Shown piece after piece: positions 7,948 through 16,612 of a DNA stretch of 64,000 nt. A model generated the notes under the pieces. It made no database searches and was not told the origin of the DNA. It saw nothing but the letters and a program-made list of their open reading frames with translations. The number at the start of each line of letters is the position of its first letter. The first letter of the stretch is position 1. Source of the DNA: Bacillota bacterium (GTDB lineage Bacteria; Bacillota; Bacilli; Paenibacillales; Paenibacillaceae); the NCBI GenBank assembly GCA_023460795.1, contig JAEWPC010000081.1:1-64000 (forward strand). Direction: 5' to 3'. A program made the translations under genes and the position numbers.

Positions 7948-9405
7948 TTAATAAGCTCTAGCGAACACGACCGTATGCTTAGCCGCTTCGCCGCATACGA
8001 GGCAAGTCGGCTTCTTCTCGGCCGGCTCGAACGGAATGTTCCGGCTTGTCGCGCCGGTTTCCGACTTCACCGTGCTTTCGCAAGCTTCGGAGCCGCACCA
8101 GCCGGCAAGGCCGAAGCCGCGGCTTTGCTCCATCGCCGTCTTGAACTCGTCCAGCGTGTCGACGGAGAACGAATTCTCCTCGCGGAACGCCAGCGCCTTC
8201 GCGTACATATCGCCGTGAATTTGCGCGAGCAGCGCTTCTACTTCGGCGACGATGTTATCGAGCGAGACGGACTTCTTCTCGCCGCTGACGCGGGAGACAA
8301 GGACGCATTGGCCGTTCTCGATGTCGCGAGGCCCGAGCTCGAGACGGATCGGAATGCCGCGCATCTCGTATTCGTTGAACTTCCAGCCCGGAGACACGTC
8401 CGCTCGGTCGTCGACGCGAACGCGGATGCCGGCGGCTTTGAGCTGCGCGTACAGCTCGTCCGTCTTGCCGATAACCGTCTCGCGAGTTTTCGGAGGTCCG
8501 ATCGGAATCATGATAACTTGGGTCGGCGCGACCTTAGGCGGCAATACGAGCCCGCGGTCGTCTCCGTGCACCATGATCGTAGCGCCGATCAAGCGGGTGC
8601 TGACGCCCCAAGACGTCGTATGGCAATATTGCTGCGTATTCTCGCGGTCGAGATACTTGATGTCGAACGCGACGGCGAACTTCGTGCCGAGGTAGTGCGA
8701 CGTGCCTGCTTGTACCGCGCGGCCGTCCTTCATCATCGCTTCGATCGAATACGTATCGACCGCGCCCGCGAACCGCTCGGATGGCGTCTTCTCGCCCTTG
8801 ATGACCGGAATCGCCAGTACGTTCTCCACGAAGTCCGTGTACACGTCCAGCATCGTCATCGTTTCCTTGCGGGCGTCCGCTTCGTCCTCGTGCGCCGTAT
8901 GGCCTTCCTGCCAGAGGAATTCGCTCGTGCGCAGGAACGGCAGCGTTCTTTTCTCCCAACGGACGACGTTCGCCCATTGGTTGATCAGCACCGGCAGGTC
9001 GCGGTAGGAGTTGATCCATTTGCTGTACATATGACCGAACATCGTCTCCGACGTCGGACGTACGGCAAGGCGCTCCTCAAGTTGCTCTCCGCCCGCTTCG
9101 GTCACGAACGGCAGCTCGGGATTGAACCCTTCCACGTGCTCCTTCTCTTTCTGGAAGAAGCTCTCCGGAATGAACAACGGGAAGTACGCGTTGCGGTGGC
9201 CCGTCGCTTTGAACCGGGCGTCCAGCTCCTTCTGGATGTTCTCCCAAATTTCGAAGCCTTCCGGACGGAACACGATACAGCCGCGGACCGGCGAATAATC
9301 CATCAGTTCCGCTTTCTTGATGACGTCTATATACCAACGCGAGAAATCTTCGCCCTGCGGCGTAATTTCCGTAACGAACGCTTGCGCCTTCGAATCCTTA
9401 GACAT
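7948..9405 (-). CDS. proS: Prolyl-tRNA synthetase, short eukaryote/archaea-like type
   Basis: Charges tRNA-Pro with proline. The 485-aa protein is the short class-II form without the internal editing (INS) domain of the roughly 565-aa bacterial type: the sequence runs from EQLEERLAVRPTSETMFG straight through WEKRTLPFLRTSEFLWQEGHTA (class II motif 2) with no insertion. The C-terminus carries a zinc-type region with cysteines in WCGSEACE and CLVCGEA and ends in tyrosine, as in the Thermus-type enzymes. ATG at 9405 follows GGGGAG; a TTG at 9417 abuts its ribosome-binding site. The gene lies between rseP and polC, where B. subtilis carries the long-type proS. A terminator follows. Confidence 0.95.
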   Translation of the reverse strand: MSKDSKAQAFVTEITPQGEDFSRWYIDVIKKAELMDYSPVRGCIVFRPEGFEIWENIQKELDARFKATGHRNAYFPLFIPESFFQKEKEHVEGFNPELPFVTEAGGEQLEERLAVRPTSETMFGHMYSKWINSYRDLPVLINQWANVVRWEKRTLPFLRTSEFLWQEGHTAHEDEADARKETMTMLDVYTDFVENVLAIPVIKGEKTPSERFAGAVDTYSIEAMMKDGRAVQAGTSHYLGTKFAVAFDIKYLDRENTQQYCHTTSWGVSTRLIGATIMVHGDDRGLVLPPKVAPTQVIMIPIGPPKTRETVIGKTDELYAQLKAAGIRVRVDDRADVSPGWKFNEYEMRGIPIRLELGPRDIENGQCVLVSRVSGEKKSVSLDNIVAEVEALLAQIHGDMYAKALAFREENSFSVDTLDEFKTAMEQSRGFGLAGWCGSEACESTVKSETGATSRNIPFEPAEKKPTCLVCGEAAKHTVVFARAY

Positions 9406-9431
9406 AACGCTCCCCAACTCCTGACAACGGC

Positions 9432-10694
9432 TTAGTGTCTGACTAATCCTACGATATCGTTATAAGTGACGACGACCATTAACAGCATTAACATGGCGAA
9501 ACCGATGAAGTGCACCATGCTCTCCCGGTTCGGATCGATCGGTTTGCCGCGGATCGCTTCGATTCCGAGGAACAGAAGACGGCTTCCGTCGAGCGCCGGG
9601 ATCGGCAACAGGTTGAAAATACCGAGGTATAAACTGAGGATACCCGCCCACATCGTCAATTGAGCGAGTCCTTGCTTCGCGATCTCCACCGTCATTTGCG
9701 TTGTCTTGACCGGTCCGCCAAGGTCATCGAGCTTGAATTCTCCGAATATCAGCTTGCGGAAGCCTTCGAATATTCGCTGCGTCATATCGACCATCGAAGT
9801 TCCCGCGAACTTGATCGTCTCGCCGATGCCCGGTTTTCTCGCTTCGCCCGTCGGTATGACGCCTACTTTGCCCGTTGCCGGGTCAGGCGTTACCGTAATC
9901 GGCACGTCGACGCCGTCCCGCTCGACGACCCAATTCATCGGTTTTCCGATCGAAGACTCGATCTTATCGATGAACAGTTCGATGTCGGCTCCGATCGGCG
10001 TATCGTTGATCGACTTCACCCAGTCGCCTTTCTCCAAACCTGCGACAGCCGCTGGCTTGCCTGCTTCTACGTGGGCGATCAGGATCTTGGTCGGGTTGTC
10101 GACCGGTATGCCTTGAAGCATGATATAGAGAGCGAACAAGACGTAAGCGAGGAAGAAGTTCATGACCGGTCCCGCGACAATCGCGAGCGCGCGCTTGCGT
10201 ACCGGCTTCTGGCCGAATTGGCGGTCGAGCGGAGCGATTTGCGTCTCCTGCCCTCTCGCGACCAAGAGAGCCGCCGGGTGAACGTCGAACCGCTCGACGT
10301 CTCCGTCGACGTCCAACGTGACGTACAGATGCTTCTCCAAATCGATCGCCTTGATCTCGCCGCGAAGAACGTCGGAACGCTCATCCAATCGATCGAGGTA
10401 AAGGCGAGTAACCTTGTTATCCTTTATCCGGATCGCGATCGTCTGTCCAGCCTGCACTTCGACGACTTCCGGATCTTCGCCCGCCATCCGGACGAACCCC
10501 CCGATCGGCAGCAGCCGCAGGGTGTAGCGGGTTTCCCCGCGTTTGATCGAGAACAGCTTCGGCCCGAAGCCGATCGCGAACTCGCGTACTAATATGCCAG
10601 CCCTGCGGGCGAAATAGAAATGGCCCCATTCATGCAGCGATACGAGCAAAAAGAACATGAGCACGGTCAAAAATGCGACCTGAATATTCTCCAT
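9432..10694 (-). CDS. rseP: Membrane-embedded site-2 zinc metalloprotease RseP/RasP
   Basis: Intramembrane protease that cleaves anti-sigma factors and remnant signal peptides (RasP in B. subtilis). The 420-aa product has the catalytic HEWGH near residue 21 inside the first membrane segment (VAFLTVLMFFLLVSLHEWGH), GIFNLLPIPALDGSRLLF as the second active-site segment, a PDZ domain (about 205-280) and a last membrane helix at the C-terminus. Four membrane segments are expected. The length matches RasP. It follows dxr closely and precedes proS by 26 nt, an order conserved in Bacillales. Confidence 0.96.
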   Translation of the reverse strand: MENIQVAFLTVLMFFLLVSLHEWGHFYFARRAGILVREFAIGFGPKLFSIKRGETRYTLRLLPIGGFVRMAGEDPEVVEVQAGQTIAIRIKDNKVTRLYLDRLDERSDVLRGEIKAIDLEKHLYVTLDVDGDVERFDVHPAALLVARGQETQIAPLDRQFGQKPVRKRALAIVAGPVMNFFLAYVLFALYIMLQGIPVDNPTKILIAHVEAGKPAAVAGLEKGDWVKSINDTPIGADIELFIDKIESSIGKPMNWVVERDGVDVPITVTPDPATGKVGVIPTGEARKPGIGETIKFAGTSMVDMTQRIFEGFRKLIFGEFKLDDLGGPVKTTQMTVEIAKQGLAQLTMWAGILSLYLGIFNLLPIPALDGSRLLFLGIEAIRGKPIDPNRESMVHFIGFAMLMLLMVVVTYNDIVGLVRH

Positions 10695-10790
10695 CGTTTC
10701 AACTCCTTACCCGTTGCCCGTACAAGCGGCTGATCTTAGATTAACATTATTCTCCCAAGCGCTACAAGAGAATACCGACTAGACGGATTT

Positions 10791-11930
10791 TTAACGATAA
10801 AGCGCTTCGCGACGCGCCCAGCCGTCCGCTTCGAGGATCGTCGCCAGGTCCGGGGACCCTACGGCGTCGTGACGCGAGAGCACCTCCGAGATCGTGTCTT
10901 CAATCGCCAGGAACGGGATTTCGCCCTTCAAGAACCTGGCGACGGCGATCTCGTTGGCAGCGTTGAATACGGTCGGCGCCGTTCCGCCGGTTCGTCCCGC
11001 ATCATAAGCCATCCGTAAGCAAGGGAACCGCTCGAAGTCCATCTCGCGAAAATGGAGCGTTCCCGCCTTCGCTAAATCCAGCGGAGCAGCCGGTGACGGC
11101 CTCCGATCCGGATACGTGAGCGCGTATTGAATCGGGACGCGCATATCCGGGTTGCCTAGCTGCGCGATGACGCTCGTATCCACGAACTCGACCATGGAAT
11201 GGATGATGCTTTGCGGGTGCAGCACGACGTCGATCTGGTCGTACGGAAGCCCGAACAGCCAGTGAGCCTCGATAACTTCCAGCCCTTTGTTCACCATCGT
11301 CGCCGAGTCGATCGTGATCTTGGCGCCCATGCTCCAGTTCGGATGCTTAAGCGCATCTTCCACCGTAACGCCGATCAACTGGTCGCGCGTTCGATCGCGG
11401 AAGCTTCCGCCAGACGCGGTGATGACCAGCCGTTTGATCGCTTTCGCGTCTTCCCCGTTCAAACATTGGAATATCGCCGAATGCTCGCTGTCGACGGGCA
11501 ACAAGGCGATACCCTTCTCCTTCGCTCGTTGCATAACGATATGCCCCGCGGTCACGAGCGTTTCCTTGTTCGCGAGGCCGATGTTCGCGCCCGCGTCGAT
11601 GGCGGCAAGCGTGGATCGAAGGCCGATGCTGCCGGTCAGCGCGCAGACGACGAACGATGCGCCGGCACCCGCCGCGACTTCGATCAGGCCTTCTTCCCCG
11701 TGCACGACTTTAACGCCTGCCGGCACTTGCTGTCTTAACGTATCGGCGGCTTCCTTCGTTCCTACCGACACAAGCTTCGGCTTGAACGTATTCACTTGCC
11801 GTAGAAGAAGCTCTACGTTGTTACCGGCGGCCAGTCCAACGACTTCGTAGCTATCCGGCTCCCGGGAGATGACGTCGAGCGTCTGCGTACCGATCGAACC
11901 CGTGCTTCCGAGCACCGCTATTGTTTTCAT
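10791..11930 (-). CDS. dxr: 1-deoxy-D-xylulose 5-phosphate reductoisomerase
   Basis: Converts DXP to 2-C-methyl-D-erythritol 4-phosphate with NADPH, the committed step of the MEP isoprenoid pathway. The 379-aa sequence shows the NADPH loop GSTGSIGTQTL at the N-terminus, the substrate and metal-site segments PVDSEHSAIFQ and ASGGSFRD, and NKGLEVIEAH. It lies directly downstream of cdsA. UppS and CdsA nearby use isoprenoid and lipid precursors, so the cluster serves the envelope. The 96-bp gap to rseP shows no clear promoter or terminator. Confidence 0.97.
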   Translation of the reverse strand: MKTIAVLGSTGSIGTQTLDVISREPDSYEVVGLAAGNNVELLLRQVNTFKPKLVSVGTKEAADTLRQQVPAGVKVVHGEEGLIEVAAGAGASFVVCALTGSIGLRSTLAAIDAGANIGLANKETLVTAGHIVMQRAKEKGIALLPVDSEHSAIFQCLNGEDAKAIKRLVITASGGSFRDRTRDQLIGVTVEDALKHPNWSMGAKITIDSATMVNKGLEVIEAHWLFGLPYDQIDVVLHPQSIIHSMVEFVDTSVIAQLGNPDMRVPIQYALTYPDRRPSPAAPLDLAKAGTLHFREMDFERFPCLRMAYDAGRTGGTAPTVFNAANEIAVARFLKGEIPFLAIEDTISEVLSRHDAVGSPDLATILEADGWARREALYR

Positions 11931-11976
11931 GGAACAAACCTCCGCTGCCTACTGTTGCTATGTAATGCATCCATCG

Positions 11977-12768
11977 TTATTGCGGCAATAAGCCGAGCAA
12001 ATGAACAAGCGGGAACACGATCAGCCAGCTATCCGTCCGATCCAGCACGCCGCCGTGCCCGGGCAATAGGTTACCCGAATCCTTGACTCCGCGGAACCGT
12101 TTGTAAGCCGACTGGACGAGATCGCCCAATTGGCCGGCAACCGCTGCGGCTAATCCAATCAACGCGGCATCTCCGTAGCTGAGCCGATCCGGCTCGACGT
12201 ACGCGAATACGCCCGCCGTGATCATGGCGATGACGAGGCCGCCAAGGGCGCCTTCGATCGTCTTGTTCGGGCTGATCGCCGGCCACAGCTTCGTCCGTCC
12301 GATCGCTTTGCCGACGAAATACGCGCCTGCGTCCGACGCCCATATACAGAAGAACGTCAGCACCGACCAGAAGATGCCGTGCGTCATTTCGCGAGTGACC
12401 GCCATGTAGTGAAAACCGATCCCGACGTAGATGACGCCGAGGAACAGAATGCTTACGTGCTCTAATTGTATACGGTTCTTGCTGAAAACCGTTCCAGTCA
12501 GCAGGACGAACATGAGCAGCCATGCCATTACCTTAAAGGAGGGCATGTCCCATTCGAACGGAAATTCGGGCAGCGCGAGGAGGCCGACGGCCGCGAAACC
12601 GATCAGCACGTCGACCCTTAGCCAGGATTGCCCGTTCAGTCTAACGAATTCCCAGAACCCCACGAGCGCGAGCGCCGCGAGAAAGCCCGAATAATACCAT
12701 CCTCCCGCCCATAGCAGGAAGACGAAAGCCAGTCCCGCGGTTACTCCGCTAATGATCCGCTGTTTCAT
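11977..12768 (-). CDS. cdsA: Phosphatidate cytidylyltransferase (CDP-diglyceride synthase)
   Basis: Makes CDP-diacylglycerol from phosphatidic acid and CTP, the branch point for phospholipids. The 263-aa protein starts MKQRIISGV and is almost entirely hydrophobic, with about seven or eight membrane segments. The C-terminal CdsA signature is seen as DLVQSAYKRFRGVKDSGNLLPGHGGVLDRTDS. I chose ATG at 12768, which overlaps the uppS stop by 20 nt and follows a G-rich ribosome-binding site; the longer frame to 12888 lies inside uppS and adds 40 unlikely residues. Confidence 0.95.
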   Translation of the reverse strand: MKQRIISGVTAGLAFVFLLWAGGWYYSGFLAALALVGFWEFVRLNGQSWLRVDVLIGFAAVGLLALPEFPFEWDMPSFKVMAWLLMFVLLTGTVFSKNRIQLEHVSILFLGVIYVGIGFHYMAVTREMTHGIFWSVLTFFCIWASDAGAYFVGKAIGRTKLWPAISPNKTIEGALGGLVIAMITAGVFAYVEPDRLSYGDAALIGLAAAVAGQLGDLVQSAYKRFRGVKDSGNLLPGHGGVLDRTDSWLIVFPLVHLLGLLPQ

Positions 12769-13567
12769 GCTGCAAAAGCCCCCCGTAGCGGCGCGACCGC
12801 CGCTGATACTCCCGTATCGCTTCGTATAGATGCTCTTCGCCGAACGAAGGCCAGAACACGTCCGTGAACCAAAATTCGCTGTAGGCAACCTGCCAAAGCA
12901 TGAAATTGCTCAAGCGAAGCTCGCCGCTCGTGCGGATCAGTAAATCCGGATCCGGCAATTCACCCGATAACAGCTTGCTCCCGAACATCGCTTCATCGAT
13001 CGCGTCAGGATCTAAGCGACCCGCCGCGGCTTGCCGCGCAAGCTCGCGCGACGCTTCGACCATTTCGTCTCGGCTTCCGTAGTTCAGCGCGATATTAAGG
13101 ATGAGGCCTGTATTATCTTTCGTTCGAGCGATTACTTCGTCGAGCGCGGCAAGCGTATGGCTTGGCAGCAACTCGCGTTTGCCCATCATCCGGACCTGCA
13201 CGTTGTTCTCGATCAACTCGTCAAGCTCGAGCGCTAGAAATTCTTGTGGCAGCTTCATGAGAAACTCGACTTCCGTTTTAGGACGTACCCAGTTTTCCGT
13301 GGAAAACGCATATATCGTCAATATCTTCACGCCGATGTTGCCAGCGGCTTTGGCCACTTTCTTAACGGTTTTCATCCCGCTATGGTGACCTGCCATTCTC
13401 GGAAGCCCGCGCGCCTTCGCCCAGCGGCCGTTACCATCCATGATGATGGCCACATGCTCCGGAATATTGTCTCCGATCGGCGGTTGATGAATCTGTGCCG
13501 ATTGAATGTCCTTTGTCGTGAATACGCCGATCCGAAGCTTGCGGAGCCACTTGAAGAAGCTGCCCAT
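12749..13567 (-). CDS. uppS: Undecaprenyl diphosphate synthase (isoprenyl transferase)
   Basis: Cis-prenyltransferase that builds the C55 carrier lipid for peptidoglycan and teichoic acids. The 272-aa sequence has the first conserved region AIIMDGNGRWAKARG with the catalytic Asp, then STENWVRPKTEV, LNIALNYGSRDE and the C-terminal DLLIRTSGELRLSNFMLWQ. About 35 residues precede the core, slightly more than in the E. coli enzyme. It is followed immediately by cdsA (20-nt overlap) and preceded by frr with an 84-bp gap that holds only a weak G/C hairpin. Confidence 0.96.
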   Translation of the reverse strand: MGSFFKWLRKLRIGVFTTKDIQSAQIHQPPIGDNIPEHVAIIMDGNGRWAKARGLPRMAGHHSGMKTVKKVAKAAGNIGVKILTIYAFSTENWVRPKTEVEFLMKLPQEFLALELDELIENNVQVRMMGKRELLPSHTLAALDEVIARTKDNTGLILNIALNYGSRDEMVEASRELARQAAAGRLDPDAIDEAMFGSKLLSGELPDPDLLIRTSGELRLSNFMLWQVAYSEFWFTDVFWPSFGEEHLYEAIREYQRRSRRYGGLLQHETADH

Positions 13568-13651
13568 CGTTCTTCCCCCTCAGACGCTTGATCCAGCCCG
13601 TAATAAATGAGAATAAACCCCACCTGGCGGAGGGGCTCATCCGGAAGCTCT

Positions 13652-14206
13652 TTATACTTCCATGATTTCTTTCTCTTTGGCGAGCAGTATTTTGTCCACT
13701 TCGGCGACGTAACGGTCCGTGATCTTCTGGACGTCGTCTTGATGGCGGCGAGACTCGTCTTCGGAAATTTCGCCTTTTTCCTTTTTCTTGATGTCATCGT
13801 TCGCATCGCGGCGAATGTTGCGGATCGCAACCTTCGCTTCTTCGCCGAATTTCTTCGTCTGCTTCGCGAGTTCCGCGCGACGCTCTTGCGTGAGCGGCGG
13901 GATGTTGATGCGGATGATCGATCCGTCGTTCGCCGGAGTTAATCCGAGGTCGGACTTCAGAATCGCTTTCTCGATCGCGGCAAGCGCGGATTTGTCCCAC
14001 GGCTGAATGATAAGAGTGCGGGAATCCGGCGTGTTGATCGAACCCATCTGATTGACAGGCGTAGGCGTGCCGTAATAATCGGCTTCCACTCTATCGAGCA
14101 TCGCGGCGGACGCGCGTCCGGCCCGCAGCGTTTGCAAATCGCGTTTCAGCGCGCCTAGCGCTTTTTCCATACGATCTTCCGCGTTTTTCTTAATCGCTTG
14201 TGGCAT
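13652..14206 (-). CDS. frr: Ribosome recycling factor
   Basis: Splits post-termination ribosomes together with EF-G. The 184-aa product (usual size 185) shows LKRDLQTLRAGRASAAMLD near the N-terminus, the hinge segment around YYGTPTPVNQM and LIIQPWDKSALAAIEKAI, and a C-terminal long helix. The ATG overlaps the pyrH stop by a single base (TAATG), which suggests coupled translation. The order pyrH-frr-uppS is the standard bacterial arrangement. Confidence 0.97.
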   Translation of the reverse strand: MPQAIKKNAEDRMEKALGALKRDLQTLRAGRASAAMLDRVEADYYGTPTPVNQMGSINTPDSRTLIIQPWDKSALAAIEKAILKSDLGLTPANDGSIIRINIPPLTQERRAELAKQTKKFGEEAKVAIRNIRRDANDDIKKKEKGEISEDESRRHQDDVQKITDRYVAEVDKILLAKEKEIMEV

Positions 14207-14934
14207 TAGTCGAGACTCCCCTTCACAATGGTGCCGATCTTCTCGCCGAGGATGGCACGCTTAATGTTTCCTTTCTCGGTAATCGCAAATACGAGAAGCG
14301 GGATATTGTTGTCCATGCAGAGCGAGGAAGCGGTGGAATCCATGACGCCGAGGTTTTTGTTCAGCACGTCCATGTACGTTAATTGCTCGTATTTTTCCGC
14401 GCTTGCATCTTTGAACGGATCGGCGCTGTATACGCCGTCGACTTTATTTTTCGCCATGAGGATAATCTCGGCTTCGATCTCGGCCGCGCGCAACGCCGCG
14501 GTCGTGTCGGTGGAGAAGAACGGATTGCCCGTGCCTGCGGCGAAAATAACGACGCGTCCCTTCTCCAGATGGCGAATGGCTCTTCTGCGGATGTAAGGCT
14601 CGGCGATCTGTTGCATAGCGATGGAAGTTTGCACCCGTGTTGGCACGTCGATTTGTTCAAGCGCGTCTTGAAGGGCAAGAGAGTTCATAACGGTCGCGAG
14701 CATGCCCATGTAGTCGGCGGTCGCGCGGTCGATCCCCTTCTGGCTGCCGGCGATGCCGCGCCATATGTTGCCTCCGCCGCATACGATCGCGACTTCTACG
14801 CCAAGCTCGACGACTTCCTTCACCTGCTGCGCGATCGACAGGATCGTCGACGCTTCGATGCCGTATCCGTTCGTGCCGGACAACGACTCGCCGCTCACCT
14901 TCAATACTACGCGTTTATATACGGGACGCTCCAT
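14206..14934 (-). CDS. pyrH: Uridylate kinase (UMP kinase)
   Basis: Phosphorylates UMP to UDP for pyrimidine nucleotide and cell-wall precursor supply; bacterial PyrH is hexameric and allosteric. The 242-aa protein shows KRVVLKVSGESLSG, the GGGNIWRG loop, and DTTAALRAAEIEAE and YSADPFKDASAEKYEQLTY-type segments of the amino-acid-kinase fold. I chose ATG at 14934 because GGAGG lies 5 nt upstream; the frame extends upstream to 14955 without support. A terminator hairpin lies just before the gene at the end of tsf, so its transcription depends on readthrough or an unseen promoter. Confidence 0.96.
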   Translation of the reverse strand: MERPVYKRVVLKVSGESLSGTNGYGIEASTILSIAQQVKEVVELGVEVAIVCGGGNIWRGIAGSQKGIDRATADYMGMLATVMNSLALQDALEQIDVPTRVQTSIAMQQIAEPYIRRRAIRHLEKGRVVIFAAGTGNPFFSTDTTAALRAAEIEAEIILMAKNKVDGVYSADPFKDASAEKYEQLTYMDVLNKNLGVMDSTASSLCMDNNIPLLVFAITEKGNIKRAILGEKIGTIVKGSLD

Positions 14935-14981
14935 TTGTACCTCCATCATATCCACTGTAATTTCTTTCCGTGCGATCGCTC

Positions 14982-15013
14982 AAAAAGGGGGAACACCGCG
15001 TGTTCCCCTTTTT
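14982..15013 (-). terminator. Intrinsic terminator after tsf
   Basis: Minus-strand AAGGGGAACAC pairs with GTGTTCCCC around a short GCG loop and is followed by CTTTTT. It starts about 11 nt after the tsf stop and lies about 48 nt before pyrH. The flanking A and T runs make it look efficient; partial readthrough into pyrH is likely, since I see no promoter in the remaining gap. Confidence 0.75.
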
Positions 15014-15023
15014 AAATTTACTA

Positions 15024-15674
15024 TTATTGTTTCACTTGAGCCATAACTTCTTCGACGAAGTTGTCTACTTTTTTCTCTAGACCTTCGCCCAGCTCGAAGC
15101 GAGCAAAACGACGGATCGAGATTTTCTCGCCGATCGTCGCGATTTTCTCGTTCAGAAGCGTCGTGATCGACTTGTCCGGATCTTTAACGAACGCTTGCTC
15201 CATGAGGCAGTTTTCCTCATAGTATTTGTTCATGCGGCCTTCAACCATCTTGTCGACGATTTTCTCCGGCTTGCCTTCGTTGAGCGCTTGGTTGCGCAGG
15301 ATTTCTTTTTCTTTGTCCAGCTCGGCTTGCGATACTTCTTCGCGGGACAAGAATTTAGGGTTAGCCGCTGCGATGTGCATTGCGATATCGCGAGCGAACG
15401 TTTTGAATTGCTCGGTTTTGCCGACGAAGTCCGTCTCGCAGTTGATTTCGACGAGAACGCCGATGCGTCCGCCGCCGTGGATGTAGGATTCTACGACGCC
15501 TTCCGTTGCGATGCGATCGCCTTTCTTAGCTGCTGCGGAAAGACCTTTCTCGCGAAGCAGCTCGGCTGCTTTCGTCAGATCGCCGCCCGCTTCCTCCAGC
15601 GCTTTCTTGCAATCGAGCATGCCTGCTCCGGTTCTTTCGCGGAGCGTTTTAACGTCTGCTGCATTAATAGCCAT
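15024..15674 (-). CDS. tsf: Elongation factor Ts, short form
   Basis: Nucleotide exchange factor for EF-Tu. The 216-aa protein has the N-terminal UBA-like domain (ADVKTLRERTGAGMLDCKKAL) and the core with EINCETDFVGK, then a C-terminal part ending in RRFARFELGEG. It is clearly shorter than the roughly 290-aa B. subtilis and E. coli proteins and closer to the roughly 196-aa Thermus form, so one core subdomain is reduced or absent. It follows rpsB, but a 239-bp spacer with stems and an intrinsic terminator lies between them. Confidence 0.95.
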   Translation of the reverse strand: MAINAADVKTLRERTGAGMLDCKKALEEAGGDLTKAAELLREKGLSAAAKKGDRIATEGVVESYIHGGGRIGVLVEINCETDFVGKTEQFKTFARDIAMHIAAANPKFLSREEVSQAELDKEKEILRNQALNEGKPEKIVDKMVEGRMNKYYEENCLMEQAFVKDPDKSITTLLNEKIATIGEKISIRRFARFELGEGLEKKVDNFVEEVMAQVKQ

Positions 15675-15742
15675 TGTAGCGTCCTCCTCATGGATAAGCC
15701 CTTGGGCGCCTTGCTCAAGGGAAACGTAGGTTATGTTCTTTT

Positions 15743-15782
15743 AAAAAAAGGGCGGTGAGAAGGTATACTTCTGACCACCCTT
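15743..15782 (-). terminator. Intrinsic terminator/attenuator between rpsB and tsf
   Basis: Minus-strand AAGGGTGGTCAGAAG pairs with CTTCTCACCGCCCTT (14 of 15 positions including one G-U) around a 5-nt loop, followed by a run of seven T. It lies about 70 nt upstream of the tsf start and about 130 nt after the rpsB stop. It would reduce EF-Ts relative to S2 unless antiterminated. Confidence 0.75.
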
Positions 15783-15790
15783 AACTTGTT

Positions 15791-15871
15791 CCCCCAAAAG
15801 TGACACCCCTTGAAAGGGGTCCCCAAAAAGTAATCGGAACTCACTTCGGAGCATCGCGTCACTTTTTGGGG
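15791..15871. repeat. Alternative-stem palindromic element in the rpsB-tsf spacer
   Basis: CCCCCAAAAGTGAC (15791-15804) is complementary at 13 of 14 positions to GTCACTTTTTGGGG (15858-15871). A second copy, CCCCAAAAAGT (15821-15831), pairs perfectly with ACTTTTTGGGG (15861-15871), so the two stems exclude each other. A third small hairpin, ACCCCTT / AAGGGGT, sits at 15805-15820. The 3' part resembles 3421-3448 near polC. No coding potential is seen from 15675 to 15913. Confidence 0.65.
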
Positions 15872-15913
15872 AGATAGTCAGGGGGAGCCCCCGATTGAGA
15901 GCATTATATGTTG

Positions 15914-16612
15914 TTACGCAGTCGTTTCTTCGCCTTGGCGGGATTCAACGATCGCGTCAGCCATCTTAGCCGTAAGAAGCTTAACCGCGCGGATCGCGTC
16001 GTCGTTACCAGGGATTACATAATCGATTTCGTCCGGATCGCAGTTCGTATCAACGATGCCTACGATCGGAATGCCGAGCTTGCGAGCTTCCGCTACGGCG
16101 ATACGCTCTTTACGCGGGTCGATAATGAACAGCGCGTCAGGAAGCTTGCGCATGTTCTTGATGCCGCCGAGGAATTTCTCAAGACGATCTTTCTCTTTGC
16201 GGAGAAGGATGACTTCTTTCTTCGGAAGCACTTCGAACGTGCCGTCGTTCTCCCATTTCGTCAGCAAGTGCAGACGATCCGTACGCTTCTGGATCGTGGA
16301 GAAGTTCGTCAGCGTACCACCCAACCAACGTTGGTTGATGTAGTATTGCCCGCTGCGTTCCGCTTCTTCCTTAACGGAATCTTGCGCTTGTTTCTTCGTG
16401 CCGACGAACAGCATCGTTCCGCCTTGCTCAGCGAGCTGGCGTACGAAGTTGTAAGCCTCGTCGACTTTCTTGACCGTTTTTTGCAGGTCGATAATGTAAA
16501 TGCCGTTACGTTCGGTAAAGATGTACTTGTCCATCTTCGGGTTCCAACGACGTGTTTGGTGACCGAAGTGCACGCCTGCTTCAAGCAGTTGCTTCATGGA
16601 AATGACTGCCAT
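15914..16612 (-). CDS. rpsB: Small ribosomal subunit protein uS2
   Basis: 30S subunit protein S2, 232 aa. The start is MAVISMKQLLEAGVHFGHQ with the conserved GVHFGHQTRRWNPKM motif, and LFVGTKKQAQDSV and PDALFIIDPRKERIAVAEARKLGIP follow. ATG at 16612 has AGGAGGT about 9 nt upstream; the longer frame upstream has no support. A strong promoter lies about 130 bp before the start, leaving a long leader that may carry S2 autoregulation. The gene starts the translation and envelope operon directly after the fla/che operon, as in B. subtilis. Confidence 0.97.
   Translation of the reverse strand: MAVISMKQLLEAGVHFGHQTRRWNPKMDKYIFTERNGIYIIDLQKTVKKVDEAYNFVRQLAEQGGTMLFVGTKKQAQDSVKEEAERSGQYYINQRWLGGTLTNFSTIQKRTDRLHLLTKWENDGTFEVLPKKEVILLRKEKDRLEKFLGGIKNMRKLPDALFIIDPRKERIAVAEARKLGIPIVGIVDTNCDPDEIDYVIPGNDDAIRAVKLLTAKMADAIVESRQGEETTA

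Noticed and set aside
7852..9435. Plus-strand 527-aa ORF opposite proS
   Set aside because: Antisense shadow of a complete synthetase gene, crossing the proS terminator.
13602..13640. CCCC/GGGG hairpin between frr and uppS as a terminator
   Set aside because: The stem is only four strong pairs and is followed by a mixed TTTATTC stretch, and the genes form a conserved operon.
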